The notes below the pieces were generated by a model, which saw only the letters and a list, made by a program, of their open reading frames with translations, made no database searches and had not been told where the DNA came from. From Acidimicrobiia bacterium (GTDB lineage Bacteria; Actinomycetota; Acidimicrobiia; IMCC26256; JAGNEX01), in assembly GCA_020637365.1 (NCBI GenBank), contig JACJWE010000001.1:1084001-1148000 (forward strand): a stretch of DNA of 64,000 nt, written 5' to 3'. Positions 28,239 through 37,526 of this stretch are shown here, piece by piece; position 1 is the stretch's first letter; every line of letters begins with the position of its first letter. The translations under genes and the position numbers were made by a program.

Positions 28239-29383
28239 ACCGTTAACGGTTTCAAAGTCGTCAGATCGCCGCACGCGAGCGGTGTCAACTGTTCGGCGAG
28301 AGCGTCATAAGAAAACTCCTCGACCGCTCGCTTTCGGGCCTGTTTGCGCATGTCGTCGAGGTTGTTCGGATCGAGAACATCTCGGAGGGCACCTCGAACG
28401 GCGGTCACATTCCGTGGCGGAACAATCCGGCCTGAAATGCCGTCAGAGACCGCCTCATGTGCGCCACCCGATCGGCCAGCGACTGCGGGTACGCCAGCCG
28501 CGGCAGCTTCGAGGAAGACGATGCCAAAGCCTTCGCGTTCCAATCCGAGCCAGCGATCGCGGCACAACATGGAAAACACATCCGCGCTTGCATACAACGC
28601 GGCGAGCTGTTCGTCGGGTACTCGACCCAAGAGGTGGACATGACCAGCCGACCCCGCTCGTTTCTTGAGTCGCTCCGCGTCGCGCCCACTGCCCCCAATC
28701 GCGAGCTGGACCTCGCCGTTCATAGGGAGAACAGCGTCGATCAGCGTGTCGAACCCCTTTCTGGGCACGAGCCGGGACAGCCCCAGGATGAGCGGCAAAT
28801 CTGGATCGAGCCCGAAGGCTTGACGAGTGAGACGTCGTTGCTCGACCGATTGAGGTTGGAAGCGTTGAACGTCGACACCGGGTGGAATGATGAGACCCTT
28901 CAGGTCGGTCCGCGCCGCGCGCACACCTTCTGATGCGGGGTATCCCCCCGCGCACAGCACGCCTTCGGCCCGTCGAAGCACGCTTTGAAGTGCTCGGCGC
29001 GAAACGGGCAGACGTCCAGGAATCGTCACCTCGGCGCCGTGAAGCACCGCTATATAGGGACGATGCAAGAAGCGCCCGATGGCCCCCAGAGGGAGTGCCG
29101 GGTCGAGAAAGACCAGGTCGATATCGAAATCGTCGATCAGTTGGTTCACTTCGCGGATCAACAGCGGGTTTGGCAACAAGACCCGTTGGCGAGACCGGAT
29201 GATCCGAAGCGGCTCGGCAGCGAGATCGAACTCTTCTGCACCGTCATAGGGCGTTGTGTAGACGGCGACGTTGTCAGCAGGCAGTCGCCGCCACAGCTCC
29301 CACAGATACGACTGAATGCCGCCCACCTTGGGAGGAAAATCATTGGTTACGAGCAGGGATCTCACCGCGGGAATGCTACGAGG
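28235..29383 (-). CDS. PimB-like GT4 glycosyltransferase
   Basis: GT-B retaining glycosyltransferase resembling actinobacterial PimB' (phosphatidylinositol mannoside synthesis). The N-terminal LLVTNDFPPKVGGIQSYLWEL, middle VLHGAEVTIPGR and GLSRLVPRKGFDTLI, and the C-terminal donor site EGFGIVFLEAAAAGVPAVAG with the EX7E pattern are all present. About 382 residues from Met 29383; a GTG a few codons later also fits. It is the first gene of a six-gene minus-strand operon ending in the luciferase-like gene. The acceptor (PI-mannoside or another lipid) is not shown by sequence. Confidence 0.87.
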   Translation of the reverse strand, partial: PRSIPAVRSLLVTNDFPPKVGGIQSYLWELWRRLPADNVAVYTTPYDGAEEFDLAAEPLRIIRSRQRVLLPNPLLIREVNQLIDDFDIDLVFLDPALPLGAIGRFLHRPYIAVLHGAEVTIPGRLPVSRRALQSVLRRAEGVLCAGGYPASEGVRAARTDLKGLIIPPGVDVQRFQPQSVEQRRLTRQAFGLDPDLPLILGLSRLVPRKGFDTLIDAVLPMNGEVQLAIGGSGRDAERLKKRAGSAGHVHLLGRVPDEQLAALYASADVFSMLCRDRWLGLEREGFGIVFLEAAAAGVPAVAGRSGGAHEAVSDGISGRIVPPRNVTAVRGALRDVLDPNNLDDMRKQARKRAVEEFSYDALAEQLTPLACGDLTTLKPLTV

Positions 29384-29553
29384 CATCGCAACGCACGTCT
29401 GCACCGGTCACTAAAAGACCGCGACGGCACAGTCCCATCGTTCATGCGGCACGACGCGAACATTGCGTTAGCACTCTCGAAGGATTGACCAAAACCGACA
29501 CATCGCAGCGGACGTCGGAACGCTGCTCTGGCTGTCACACCCCTGTTCAGTCG

Positions 29554-29763
29554 CTACGCAGACGTGACGAGGCGCAACCGGGGTACAAGCCCTGACCCGG
29601 CCAGCACATCGAGTGCCACACGTTCCTCGGTTGAGAACTCCGCGAGCGTCGGACCATCGATGATGTGGGTCACGATGCAGTCGCGACAGGCCGACGTTTT
29701 GGCCATGATGCAGTCGCCACAGTCGATCAAGCGCGTCTGGGTTGTGGTCGTGTCCATCGACAT
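29554..29763 (-). CDS. Small Cys-rich protein (69 residues)
   Basis: I recognise the sequence type as a short conserved actinobacterial protein but no function. It contains DCGDCIMAKTSACRDCIV: four Cys in a C-x2-C-x8-C-x2-C arrangement that could bind zinc or an iron-sulfur cluster. A helical end follows (EERVALDVLAGSGL). The start at 29763 (MSMDTTTT) is preceded by a short intergenic region shared with nadK, transcribed in the other direction. Confidence 0.75.
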   Translation of the reverse strand: MSMDTTTTQTRLIDCGDCIMAKTSACRDCIVTHIIDGPTLAEFSTEERVALDVLAGSGLVPRLRLVTSA

Positions 29764-29946
29764 CTCATTTCTGGACGGCCCTTCAGGGCCACTACCGTTG
29801 TGACCTTGACAGCATGCCAATAGGGTGTGACAGCGGCGTGTGACCGTCGCCCACCGATGCTCCGTTGTCGATCTGATGGCGTTGCACTGCTCGCCCAGAT
29901 CAACATCTGGCCAGCCGGTGTCCTTCAGCATCAACCCAGGACGAAC

Positions 29947-30717
29947 ATGGCTGATTCGACGACCCTCGCGCTGACCACATCTGACGATCCCGAGGCGATC
30001 GCGTTCGGCAACGAGGTGCGCGAGCTTTTCGACGTTGTAGATGAAGCGGACGCCGACGTCATCGTCGCTGTTGGCGGTGACGGTTTCATGTTGGAAACGC
30101 TCCACCGCACCCTTGGGACCCAGATCCCCATCTACGGCATCAACCGCGGAACGGTTGGCTTTCTCATGAACCGGTGCGATCCGTGGCAAGTGGCCGACAG
30201 AATCGCGGCTGCCGAAGCCGTTGCCCTGGCGCCGCTCCTGATGGTTGCGCACACCGAAGATGGCGCCGAACACACCGCCGTTGCCCTCAACGAGGTGTCG
30301 TTGCTGCGTCAAACCCGTCAGGCCGCGCACATCCGCGTGCTCGTCGACGGCGTGACCCGCATCGATCGTCTGATCTGTGATGGGGTGTTGGTCTCCACGC
30401 CAGCCGGTTCGACGGCGTACAACCTGTCCGCACACGGTCCGATCGTCCCCCTCGGTGCCGAGCTGTTGGCGCTGACCCCCATCTCGTCGTTTAGGCCGCG
30501 ACGCTGGCGCGGTGCACTGCTGCGAGACACAGCGACGGTGCGTTTCGAGATTCGTGAAGGGGTTAAACGACCGGTGTCAGCGACGGCAGACCACACCGAG
30601 ATTCGCCACGTCGTCTCGGTGTCTGTGACCTGTGACCGCAGCCAACACGCCATGATCTTGTTCGACCCCGAACACAATTATGAGGAACGCATCCTCATCG
30701 AGCAGTTCACGACCTGA
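29947..30717 (+). CDS. nadK: NAD kinase, short form
   Basis: ATP-dependent kinase producing NADP. It has 256 residues, similar in length to the compact alphaproteobacterial/plant-type enzymes rather than the roughly 300-residue mycobacterial one. The GGDG motif is in VAVGGDGFMLETLHR. The second conserved block is DGVLVSTPAGSTAYNLSAHGP and the third TPISSFRPRRWRGALL. The start MADSTTLALTTSDDPEA at 29947 was chosen because upstream codons show no similarity. It is divergent from the Cys-rich small gene. Confidence 0.93.
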   Translation: MADSTTLALTTSDDPEAIAFGNEVRELFDVVDEADADVIVAVGGDGFMLETLHRTLGTQIPIYGINRGTVGFLMNRCDPWQVADRIAAAEAVALAPLLMVAHTEDGAEHTAVALNEVSLLRQTRQAAHIRVLVDGVTRIDRLICDGVLVSTPAGSTAYNLSAHGPIVPLGAELLALTPISSFRPRRWRGALLRDTATVRFEIREGVKRPVSATADHTEIRHVVSVSVTCDRSQHAMILFDPEHNYEERILIEQFTT

Positions 30718-30902
30718 GGGCGTGGCCGAGATCGCCAACGTCGGCTGTGGTGGGAGCCGCCGTCCTGAAGAGGACGGCAAACAACGATACGAACAGGGCG
30801 CCGGAGCACCAGCGCGGCGCGACCGGTCCGGCGTCTCGTCTCGGCGCTGGCAGCGACAAGCCTCAGCCTGAGTGGTCCAAGCGCGGTGTTCCAGACGCGC
30901 AA

Positions 30903-30937
30903 ACGCGGGTGAGCCTGCGTTTCAAGCTCACCCGCGT
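30903..30937. terminator. Perfect 12-bp hairpin between convergent genes
   Basis: ACGCGGGTGAGC at 30903-30914 and its exact reverse complement at 30926-30937 are separated by an 11-base loop. It lies between nadK (ends 30717, plus strand) and the NYN gene (ends 30962, minus strand), where a shared terminator is expected. There is no T tract on either side, so it may act as a processing site or a factor-assisted terminator. Confidence 0.55.
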
Positions 30938-30961
30938 CATGGCTATCGAGACCCGCTTGGG

Positions 30962-32791
30962 TTAGGCACCCATCGCTGCGATCAGAGCGCTCGAGGAGAT
31001 GACCAGCGCGCCCTCAGATTCGGCTTGTTCGCGGACCCAGCCATCGCTCGAGACGACGATGGCAGGGATACCCATCGGCAGCTTGGTGAGTTCACGCACG
31101 ACCACCAGATCGGCTTCCTCCCCCTCGCGGCTAAAGAGCACCCGTACACCGCGCCGCCTGGTTGCGCCGCCAATGTCCACAGCTGCACCGTCGAAGACGA
31201 TCGTCACCGGACAGCGAGTCCGAGCATGTAGATCGGTCATCGCGTCGACGAGACGGTCACGTTGTTCGCTGATCGACAGGTCACCCCATTTGTTCATCGA
31301 AACGTTGTAGCCGTCCACGATCATGACCACGCCGCGGGCGCTCATCATCTCGAGAACCGTTGACTTCTCTTCGATAAACATTCCCGGAGGCACGGGCACC
31401 TGGGCTCTACCGCTCGACCGTTGGGCCATCGGTGCCGAGTTGGGAGTTCCGATGCTCGACTCGAACAAGTCCTCATCTTCTGCTGCGGCGCGTTCTGCGT
31501 CGGCCATCGCTTGTTCGAGCATGGCGGTGCTCATGGTGAGTTCGTCGTTGTGAACAATCGAGTCGTCGTCCAATTCCGCTGCTTCCTGAAACACCGCAGA
31601 CGCTGCCGGACTGGGCGCACTTGCAGTCAGGGTTCCCGAATCGGGAGCATCACCATTGGATGCATCACTAGTCGAGGTCGAGCCGGCGACATCGTCTGCG
31701 TCGTCGGAGTTGGTTGACGTCTCGCCCTGATCGGTTGTGGCGGTTGGTTCAGTCTCATCGTCGCCGCTATCTGAGGCGTCGTCGCCGTCATCGTCAACGG
31801 CGACGTCGTCCTCACCGACCCAACTGTCGTCGAGATGAGCAGCACCCGTCGATGGTGGCATCTCCTGACCGTGTTCAGGGATGAGTTTGCGACCGTTATC
31901 AGAGAGTGCGCCAAGCTCGCGGCTGAGAGCCGCGGCAACATCGGCAGACCGTTCCAACATGTGGACATGGCGTCGAACCCGCTCGATCTCCGCTGCTCGT
32001 GCATCGGCGGTCGCTTCTTCGGTTCTCAGCATCTGGGCGCGAAGCTCTTCGAATTCACGTCGTAGTTCACGCAGTTGGTCTTCACTCTCGCGAGCGCGTG
32101 CCGCCTCGCGCGATGCTCGCTCCTGCGCAATTTCGATCGTCCGGTTAGCGCGATCTCGCTCGACCTCGAGCCGTTCAATCTTCTCGTTGGAATCGACGGT
32201 CAGACGCTCAGCATCTTCTTCACGTTGGCGCCGCGAACGACGTTCGTCCTTAAGAGTCGAGTCGAGTTCGTTGAACTGGACTTCAAGTTCATCGCGGTGC
32301 GCTTCCGCCCGGCGGGCGGACTCTTCGACCGTTTCGAGGCGATTGCGTAGCGCGACGACCTCTTCTTCGGCCTCCTGGCGACGCCGTTCACCTTCAAAAA
32401 CACCAAGCGCTGCGCCGATACCGATCGTCCATCCCTTCGGGCGAGCTGCGTACAGCGCAGATGCCAGAACGGGGAGGTCGTCCTGTGATGCGGCGACCGC
32501 TGCAACCTTGGCTGCGTCGTTGCGTGACCAGCCATCGAGAACGGAGGCCACCTCGGTCCGATTCAAGAAGCGCTCGAACACCGCGGTGCGGAACGTTTCG
32601 TCTCCTTCGACCGCGCGCAATAGCTGAGCTCGAGCAGCGGCTCGAGCAAGGCCCCTCCGATCAAACCCCAACAGCGGGCGAAGCTGTGCGGGAACGTCGG
32701 CATCTGGCGTATCTCGCATGACGTCGCCCGCTTGTTCAAGTAGAGGAGCAAGAAGGACGTCTGGGATACCCAGTTCATTACCGTTCGCCAT
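30962..32791 (-). CDS. NYN-domain (PIN-like) predicted ribonuclease with coiled coil and acidic linker
   Basis: It has 609 residues. Residues 1-130 are helical. About 133-290 form a strongly charged coiled coil. About 300-430 are an acidic Asp/Thr/Ser linker. The C-terminal NYN domain starts at residue 488 with VVMIVDGYNVS, followed by IVFDGAAVD, EEADLVVVREL and VVSSDGWVREQAESEG. These give the acidic residues expected for a metal-dependent PIN-like nuclease related to YacP/Rae1. Coiled-coil fused NYN proteins are seen in actinobacteria, but the target RNA is unknown. The start at 32791 follows an unusually AT-richer leader. Confidence 0.85.
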   Translation of the reverse strand: MANGNELGIPDVLLAPLLEQAGDVMRDTPDADVPAQLRPLLGFDRRGLARAAARAQLLRAVEGDETFRTAVFERFLNRTEVASVLDGWSRNDAAKVAAVAASQDDLPVLASALYAARPKGWTIGIGAALGVFEGERRRQEAEEEVVALRNRLETVEESARRAEAHRDELEVQFNELDSTLKDERRSRRQREEDAERLTVDSNEKIERLEVERDRANRTIEIAQERASREAARARESEDQLRELRREFEELRAQMLRTEEATADARAAEIERVRRHVHMLERSADVAAALSRELGALSDNGRKLIPEHGQEMPPSTGAAHLDDSWVGEDDVAVDDDGDDASDSGDDETEPTATTDQGETSTNSDDADDVAGSTSTSDASNGDAPDSGTLTASAPSPAASAVFQEAAELDDDSIVHNDELTMSTAMLEQAMADAERAAAEDEDLFESSIGTPNSAPMAQRSSGRAQVPVPPGMFIEEKSTVLEMMSARGVVMIVDGYNVSMNKWGDLSISEQRDRLVDAMTDLHARTRCPVTIVFDGAAVDIGGATRRRGVRVLFSREGEEADLVVVRELTKLPMGIPAIVVSSDGWVREQAESEGALVISSSALIAAMGA

Positions 32792-33229
32792 GAGGTCTCC
32801 GTTTCAAAAGCAGATCTGCTGGTTTGTTCGGTGCCACACCAATATCTGTTTTCGGCACCTGAACCCCAAAAGTTGACAATTTTTGCTCAGGAGTTCTGTT
32901 TCCTGGTTCTCTCACTCTGGTACCAGTCCGTCCTGGGCGGTCAGCCGATAGGGCCGACGCTTTGTGCATCCCCCCGCTTGTGCAGCGTTTGTTGCGGACA
33001 GCGCGGAGCACGGCCCGCAGTCCGTAGACCTCTTGCGATGTTCTGACACCGTCAGACCGAGCGATACAGACGGCATATCTCGGCAGAACTCTGAGTGGTT
33101 TCCAAGGAAGACAACGTCACTGATTGCGCGGCCAACACGTTGCAATACCAACGATTCTTCAACGTTCAAGCCACGATTCGGGCGCTGATTGTACTGCACC
33201 ACCTTCGGGTACGCGTTGACATTTGGTGA
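32792..33229. other. Gene-poor leader upstream of the NYN gene
   Basis: About 440 bases upstream of the NYN gene and downstream of the 974-residue protein. The 100 bases next to the NYN start are AT-richer than the surroundings and probably hold its promoter. A 96-codon open frame (33202-32912, minus strand) with five Cys exists, but its codon bias is unlike neighbouring genes and I do not call it. Confidence 0.4.
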
Positions 33230-36154
33230 TTAGCCTTTTCGAGCGCGCGATAAAAGCACGTGCGCGATCGATCCGGCGACGACAGCCCACAGAACGGCGA
33301 ACAGCAGCGGACTCACAAAGCGGTCTCGGTCGGTACCGAGAATGATTTCTCGAACGGAGGACTCTTCAAAGACCGATGCTCCAGCCAACCCCAGCACCGA
33401 ACCCAGAATCCAGGTCGCGATCAGAATGATGATCAGCGACGAAAGGACCGCAACGGTCCAGATCACACCCGTCACGACCTTCGGCGACGCCTGTTTTGGA
33501 ACTCGAACGGGCTTTCTGTGCCGCTGGGAGTCCGACAACATCTGACTCACACGCTCGCCGTCAGATGCGCCGATGGGCCGCGTATATCCAAACCCGTTTG
33601 TCCGTTGGCCAGTTGACGCAGCGAGACCCCTCGACGACGCACCGCCATCTCGCGAAGAACGACCGGACTCATTGCCCTGGTCGACGGGTTGAGCCGATCT
33701 CGACCCAACAACCGCTGTGTCGGCGCGCTCAAACGCCGATGCTCGAGACGTGTCCGAACGCGACCGGTCAGAAATGGACGGTCCAAAAGGCGACCGGTGT
33801 GATGGCGATGAACCCGTCCCAGCCGGACGCGTGCCCGGGCTTCGAACCGATCCGCGCAGCCGCCCGCGGTCGCTTCCACCGGCGTGCGACGAAGGCGGTT
33901 CGTATACCGACGAGGGGCGGTTGTCAGCAAGGGGACCTTCCACCTGCCCGCGGCCCAGACCACCCGATGACCGACGCACTCGCCCAGTGTTGTCCCCGCG
34001 TCGGGTGCCGCTCGATTGCCGAGGGGCTTGCGGATTCTCGACTCGATCGTCGTTGAATCGATCGCCCCGCTCAGAGCCGGCCGACGAGCGTGAGCGGGAG
34101 CGTCGAGCTCCTTGGGGTGCTGGCTGATCCTCGTCACGAGGATCAGAGTCAACGCGCGGATCGGCGCCCGAGGTAGGACGGGCGTTTCTGGTCCGGCGAG
34201 ATGTTGGCGAGACCCCATCGCTGGTCGCTGGACGGGGACCGCGTCGTCGCCGATCAGGTAACGGTTCCGCGCCAGGTTCGAACGGTACAAGTCCGCCGGA
34301 CTCGTCTTTGACTAGGGGGATCGACGCATCCGGAACAACCGGCCGCACCGGGGTCTTGCGCTTGCGCACGGTCGGGCGTGTGGTGGCGTCAAAGGCAACG
34401 GTCGGGTCGACGTTGGTCGTCGCTGCCGACGCTGCACCCTCGTCCAGCACTCGAACGGCCCGCACACCGGTCGACAGGTCGATCTCGGGCGCCCGGTTTT
34501 GAGATGAATCACCCGGACCGTCGCCATCGTCATGCCCACCGACGTCTTCGGCCGGATCCGGGTCCGATACCGGTTGGGCGACATCTGAGGATCCGGCTGC
34601 AGCGGGCCCACTTCGATCCCGTAACCCCTCGGCGGCACCGCTGCCTTCATCCAGGAGATCCGGGTTGTTTGAAAGATCTGATTCGCCGAGGTCTGAAACA
34701 TCCAGATCCTCTGAGTCCTCATCGTCACCCGTTCGGGAGCGGAGTCGGCGGCCGAGCCGCCCGAACCGAGATCGGCTCGGCTTGCGGTCACCGAAGAAGC
34801 CGTCGAGACGGTCGCTCCGGCTTTCCTCATCGTCGATCTCGTCGTCGCCGTCGTCGTCAAAGAAGTCGCTACCCAGCGCATCGGCCGGCAATGAGTACAC
34901 ATCTTCGGGCCGAAGGCTGAGGTCCGACTCCTCGGAGCCTCCATCGAGGAGACCACCAGACCCCGACCCGGCTCCAGGACCCGATACCGCGTCATCGGTG
35001 GTGTTCGCTTCGAGTAGGTCCAACTCGCCCTCTGAACCGTCGAGATCGGGGCCGTCAAGCCCAAATCGATCCAGGTCAAGGCCGTCAACATCGTCGGAGG
35101 TACTCAGATCCCACCGATCATCGACCTCGTCAGGTGTGGCGCCCCGGCCAGATTCTCCACCGCTCGCACCGGCCTCGCCGGTCATAACCTCCGCAGCTGG
35201 TGCGTCCTCATGTTCGACCCGCGACGCTTCTGACCCGTCGTGCAATGTCGCATCGGAGATCTTTGAGAAGCGGCCCGGCGCTACGGCATCTTCGTCGAAC
35301 TCCACATCTGTGCCACTTCGGTCGTCCGAGCCAGAGGTGAGCCTCGCTTCCCCGCCATCCACGGAAGAGCCACCCGCTCGCGCGCGACGACCTGCCGCAT
35401 CCGCTCCAATGCGCAGCGACTCAGAAGACTCGGGAACACCCGCCAAACTTCCGATCTTGCCCAGCCCATCAAACGGGTTCGGCCCGTCGGCGCCATCGGC
35501 TTTGGCGTCGACGTCAAGGTCGCCCGCCACGCTCGCTTTACCGTCGTGGGTCCCTGCGTCACCCTCCGAGGTGCCGGTCGCGTCATGGGCGGAATCGCTG
35601 GTGACCGCCCCATCAGCATCACCTGGTTTGAGTTCCCCGCCTGACCCATCATCGACAAGTTCAGTACCACGTGGGTCTGGACCGAGGGGGTCTGGACCGA
35701 GGGGGTCTGGGTCTCCACCGGCGTCCCACAGCAGTGTTGAATCATCGTCCCACTGCGCTAGCGCACGAGAAAGATCATCTTCGAGTCCGGAGTCGGGCTG
35801 ACCGTCGGCCTCCTCGACACCGTTCGGCTCGTCGGCGCGAAGCTCTGCCGGGAGGGCACGCTTGGCAGTTGCCTGACGCGTCTCGTCATCGGACCGTGAT
35901 CGGTTCGATCCGCGTGATTGTTCGAGTTCATCACCCGATTCGGGCTGACGCTTCGAACGACGGAAACGGCGCCCCTTCTGGCGCGGAGCGGATGACGGTG
36001 GCGAACCAGCGGTCGGCACCGCTTCGCTCTGACGCCACGCGACCGGGACCTTCAGGCGGGCCCCGCACCTCAAACAGGCAAACGTGTCGCTTCCGGGAAC
36101 CTCGGCCTGTCTGTGCCGACGTCCGCACTTTGGGCATTCCAGTAGGGACGCCAC
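33230..36154 (-). CDS. 974-residue zinc-ribbon / disordered / two-TM protein
   Basis: Unrecognised. An N-terminal zinc ribbon (LECPKCGRRH with a second CLRCG about 20 residues on) is followed by roughly 450 residues extremely rich in Asp, Glu, Ser and Gly, including PDPLG repeats. Then come about 350 residues rich in Arg, Ser, Pro and Gly. The C-terminus has two hydrophobic segments (VIWTVAVLSSLIIILIATWILG and PLLFAVLWAVVAGSIAHVLL). Topology: cytoplasmic zinc ribbon, long acidic then basic disordered region, two-TM anchor. It starts with GTG two bases after the trpD stop, so it is coupled to trpD. The reading frame is secure because the anchor and ribbon are in one frame. Confidence 0.8.
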   Translation of the reverse strand: MASLLECPKCGRRHRQAEVPGSDTFACLRCGARLKVPVAWRQSEAVPTAGSPPSSAPRQKGRRFRRSKRQPESGDELEQSRGSNRSRSDDETRQATAKRALPAELRADEPNGVEEADGQPDSGLEDDLSRALAQWDDDSTLLWDAGGDPDPLGPDPLGPDPRGTELVDDGSGGELKPGDADGAVTSDSAHDATGTSEGDAGTHDGKASVAGDLDVDAKADGADGPNPFDGLGKIGSLAGVPESSESLRIGADAAGRRARAGGSSVDGGEARLTSGSDDRSGTDVEFDEDAVAPGRFSKISDATLHDGSEASRVEHEDAPAAEVMTGEAGASGGESGRGATPDEVDDRWDLSTSDDVDGLDLDRFGLDGPDLDGSEGELDLLEANTTDDAVSGPGAGSGSGGLLDGGSEESDLSLRPEDVYSLPADALGSDFFDDDGDDEIDDEESRSDRLDGFFGDRKPSRSRFGRLGRRLRSRTGDDEDSEDLDVSDLGESDLSNNPDLLDEGSGAAEGLRDRSGPAAAGSSDVAQPVSDPDPAEDVGGHDDGDGPGDSSQNRAPEIDLSTGVRAVRVLDEGAASAATTNVDPTVAFDATTRPTVRKRKTPVRPVVPDASIPLVKDESGGLVPFEPGAEPLPDRRRRGPRPATSDGVSPTSRRTRNARPTSGADPRVDSDPRDEDQPAPQGARRSRSRSSAGSERGDRFNDDRVENPQAPRQSSGTRRGDNTGRVRRSSGGLGRGQVEGPLADNRPSSVYEPPSSHAGGSDRGRLRGSVRSPGTRPAGTGSSPSHRSPFGPSISDRSRSDTSRASAFERADTAVVGSRSAQPVDQGNESGRSSRDGGASSRGLAASTGQRTNGFGYTRPIGASDGERVSQMLSDSQRHRKPVRVPKQASPKVVTGVIWTVAVLSSLIIILIATWILGSVLGLAGASVFEESSVREIILGTDRDRFVSPLLFAVLWAVVAGSIAHVLLSRARKG
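35673..35716. repeat. 15-base tandem repeat encoding PDPLG
   Basis: GGGTCTGGACCGAGG occurs at 35673-35687 and 35688-35702, followed by a partial third copy. On the minus strand it encodes PDPLG-PDPLG-PDPRG within the acidic region of the 974-residue protein. Confidence 0.85.
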
Positions 36155-36156
36155 CG

Positions 36157-37209
36157 CTAACCCGCTTCCGTTCCGACTTCGCGTTGACTGGTTGCGACGA
36201 GCCTCGCGAGAACGTCATGCGGCACACGATCGGCCATCGCGCCGCGTGCGGCTTCGACACCCTGGCCGATATCACCGACCACACCGGAGACGCACAGGAT
36301 GGCTCCGGCGTTCAACGCCACGATGTCAGAGGCCGGGCCAGCATCGCCGTTGAGTATGTCTGGTACGGCCGCGACGCGCCGCGCTAGATCACCGCCCATA
36401 ATGGCTTCAAGGGGCGCTTCGTCGATCCCGAAATCCGTTGGTGACACGGTAATTTCAGAGACGACCCCACCGGTGTAATGCAGGACGGTCGACGGGCCGG
36501 ACAGGGTGATCTCGTCGAGGCCATCGCTGCCCCACACGACCATTGCTTCTTCGACGCCGCGCAGCGTCAACACCTTGAGCATTCGCTCGGCCATCGACGC
36601 GTCGCTCACCCCGACGAACTGGCGCCCGACCCGCGCCGGATTGGCGAGTGGACCGAGGAAATTAAACAACGTGGGTACACCGAGTTGTGCTCGAACCGGC
36701 CCGACGAACCGCATCGACGGATGATAGGAACGAGCGAAATAGAAGCCCATGCCCGAAGCGCTGATACATGCCGCGACACCAACACCGGGAAGGTCGATCG
36801 CGACACCGAGCGCCTCGAGGAGGTCTGCGGAACCGCAATCAGACGATGCTGAACGATTGCCGTGCTTTGCGACGCGTGCGCCAGCGCCAGCAGCGACCAA
36901 GGACGCAAGCGTAGAAACGTTGATCGAATGCGACCGATCGCCACCGGTACCGCAGGTGTCGACGAGATCAGAAATATCGCCAAGCCCGTCGAGTGGAGCC
37001 GGCTGAGCGTTCTGGTACATGACGTCGAGAATCGCGGACAGCTCCGCGGCGTCCTCGCCTCGCACCCGCATCCCATAGATCAACGCAGCGGTCTGGGCAT
37101 CGCTTGCTTCGCCGCTCAGGATCTGACCAAAAGCCCACCGGATAGGCGCGCCATCGAGTGCCTCGGCGCGCAGTCGCGTCAGAACTTCGGCCCACGACGT
37201 CTCAACCAT
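36157..37209 (-). CDS. trpD: TrpD, anthranilate phosphoribosyltransferase
   Basis: Second step of tryptophan synthesis, transferring phosphoribose from PRPP to anthranilate. It has 350 residues. The PRPP/metal motif DTCGTGGDRSHSINVS is near residue 88. KHGNRSASSDCGSADLLEALG and NFLGPLANPARVGRQFVGV follow. No other trp gene is adjacent, so the gene is detached from a trp operon. The downstream gene is the large zinc-ribbon membrane protein. Confidence 0.95.
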   Translation of the reverse strand: MVETSWAEVLTRLRAEALDGAPIRWAFGQILSGEASDAQTAALIYGMRVRGEDAAELSAILDVMYQNAQPAPLDGLGDISDLVDTCGTGGDRSHSINVSTLASLVAAGAGARVAKHGNRSASSDCGSADLLEALGVAIDLPGVGVAACISASGMGFYFARSYHPSMRFVGPVRAQLGVPTLFNFLGPLANPARVGRQFVGVSDASMAERMLKVLTLRGVEEAMVVWGSDGLDEITLSGPSTVLHYTGGVVSEITVSPTDFGIDEAPLEAIMGGDLARRVAAVPDILNGDAGPASDIVALNAGAILCVSGVVGDIGQGVEAARGAMADRVPHDVLARLVATSQREVGTEAG

Positions 37210-37526
37210 CGATTTCGATCCTCCATCTCGTAGAACATCCTAAAGGCTAGGTCCCACACGCATCCGGCGGGAGGATGCTCCCCCCGCAACTCGCGGATGC
37301 GGATACACGGTCGGTCAAGTATCGGTCGCCGAACCTCGGAATCCAGTTGCACAGGCATGTCGGACACCTGGAGAAGGTCCCCGTGCGGGGGCTGATGACC
37401 TGGTTGCCAGCGCGATCACCGGCGCTCACAAGGCCCGCTCACGTCGCGCGATCACCCAATGCTGGAGCACCGCGCGCGAGCCTTATCCGGTGGTCGCTGC
37501 CGAACGCGACACACCCGTCCCGAGGA
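37210..37526. other. Divergent intergenic region between trpD and a membrane protein gene
   Basis: About 315 bases. Open frames crossing it are not credible genes. It must contain the trpD promoter on one strand and that of the small membrane protein on the other. A GAGGAG ribosome-binding sequence at about 37516-37521 marks the right-hand start. No T-box, trp leader peptide or attenuator was found. Confidence 0.4.

Noticed and set aside
32912..33202. 96-codon Cys-containing open frame on the minus strand
   Set aside because: Third-position bias unlike surrounding genes and no recognisable domain; it could be real but evidence is too weak.
34665..35801. 378-codon Ser/Pro-rich open frame on the plus strand
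   Set aside because: Mirror of the acidic low-complexity coding sequence of the 974-residue protein; lack of stops follows from composition.
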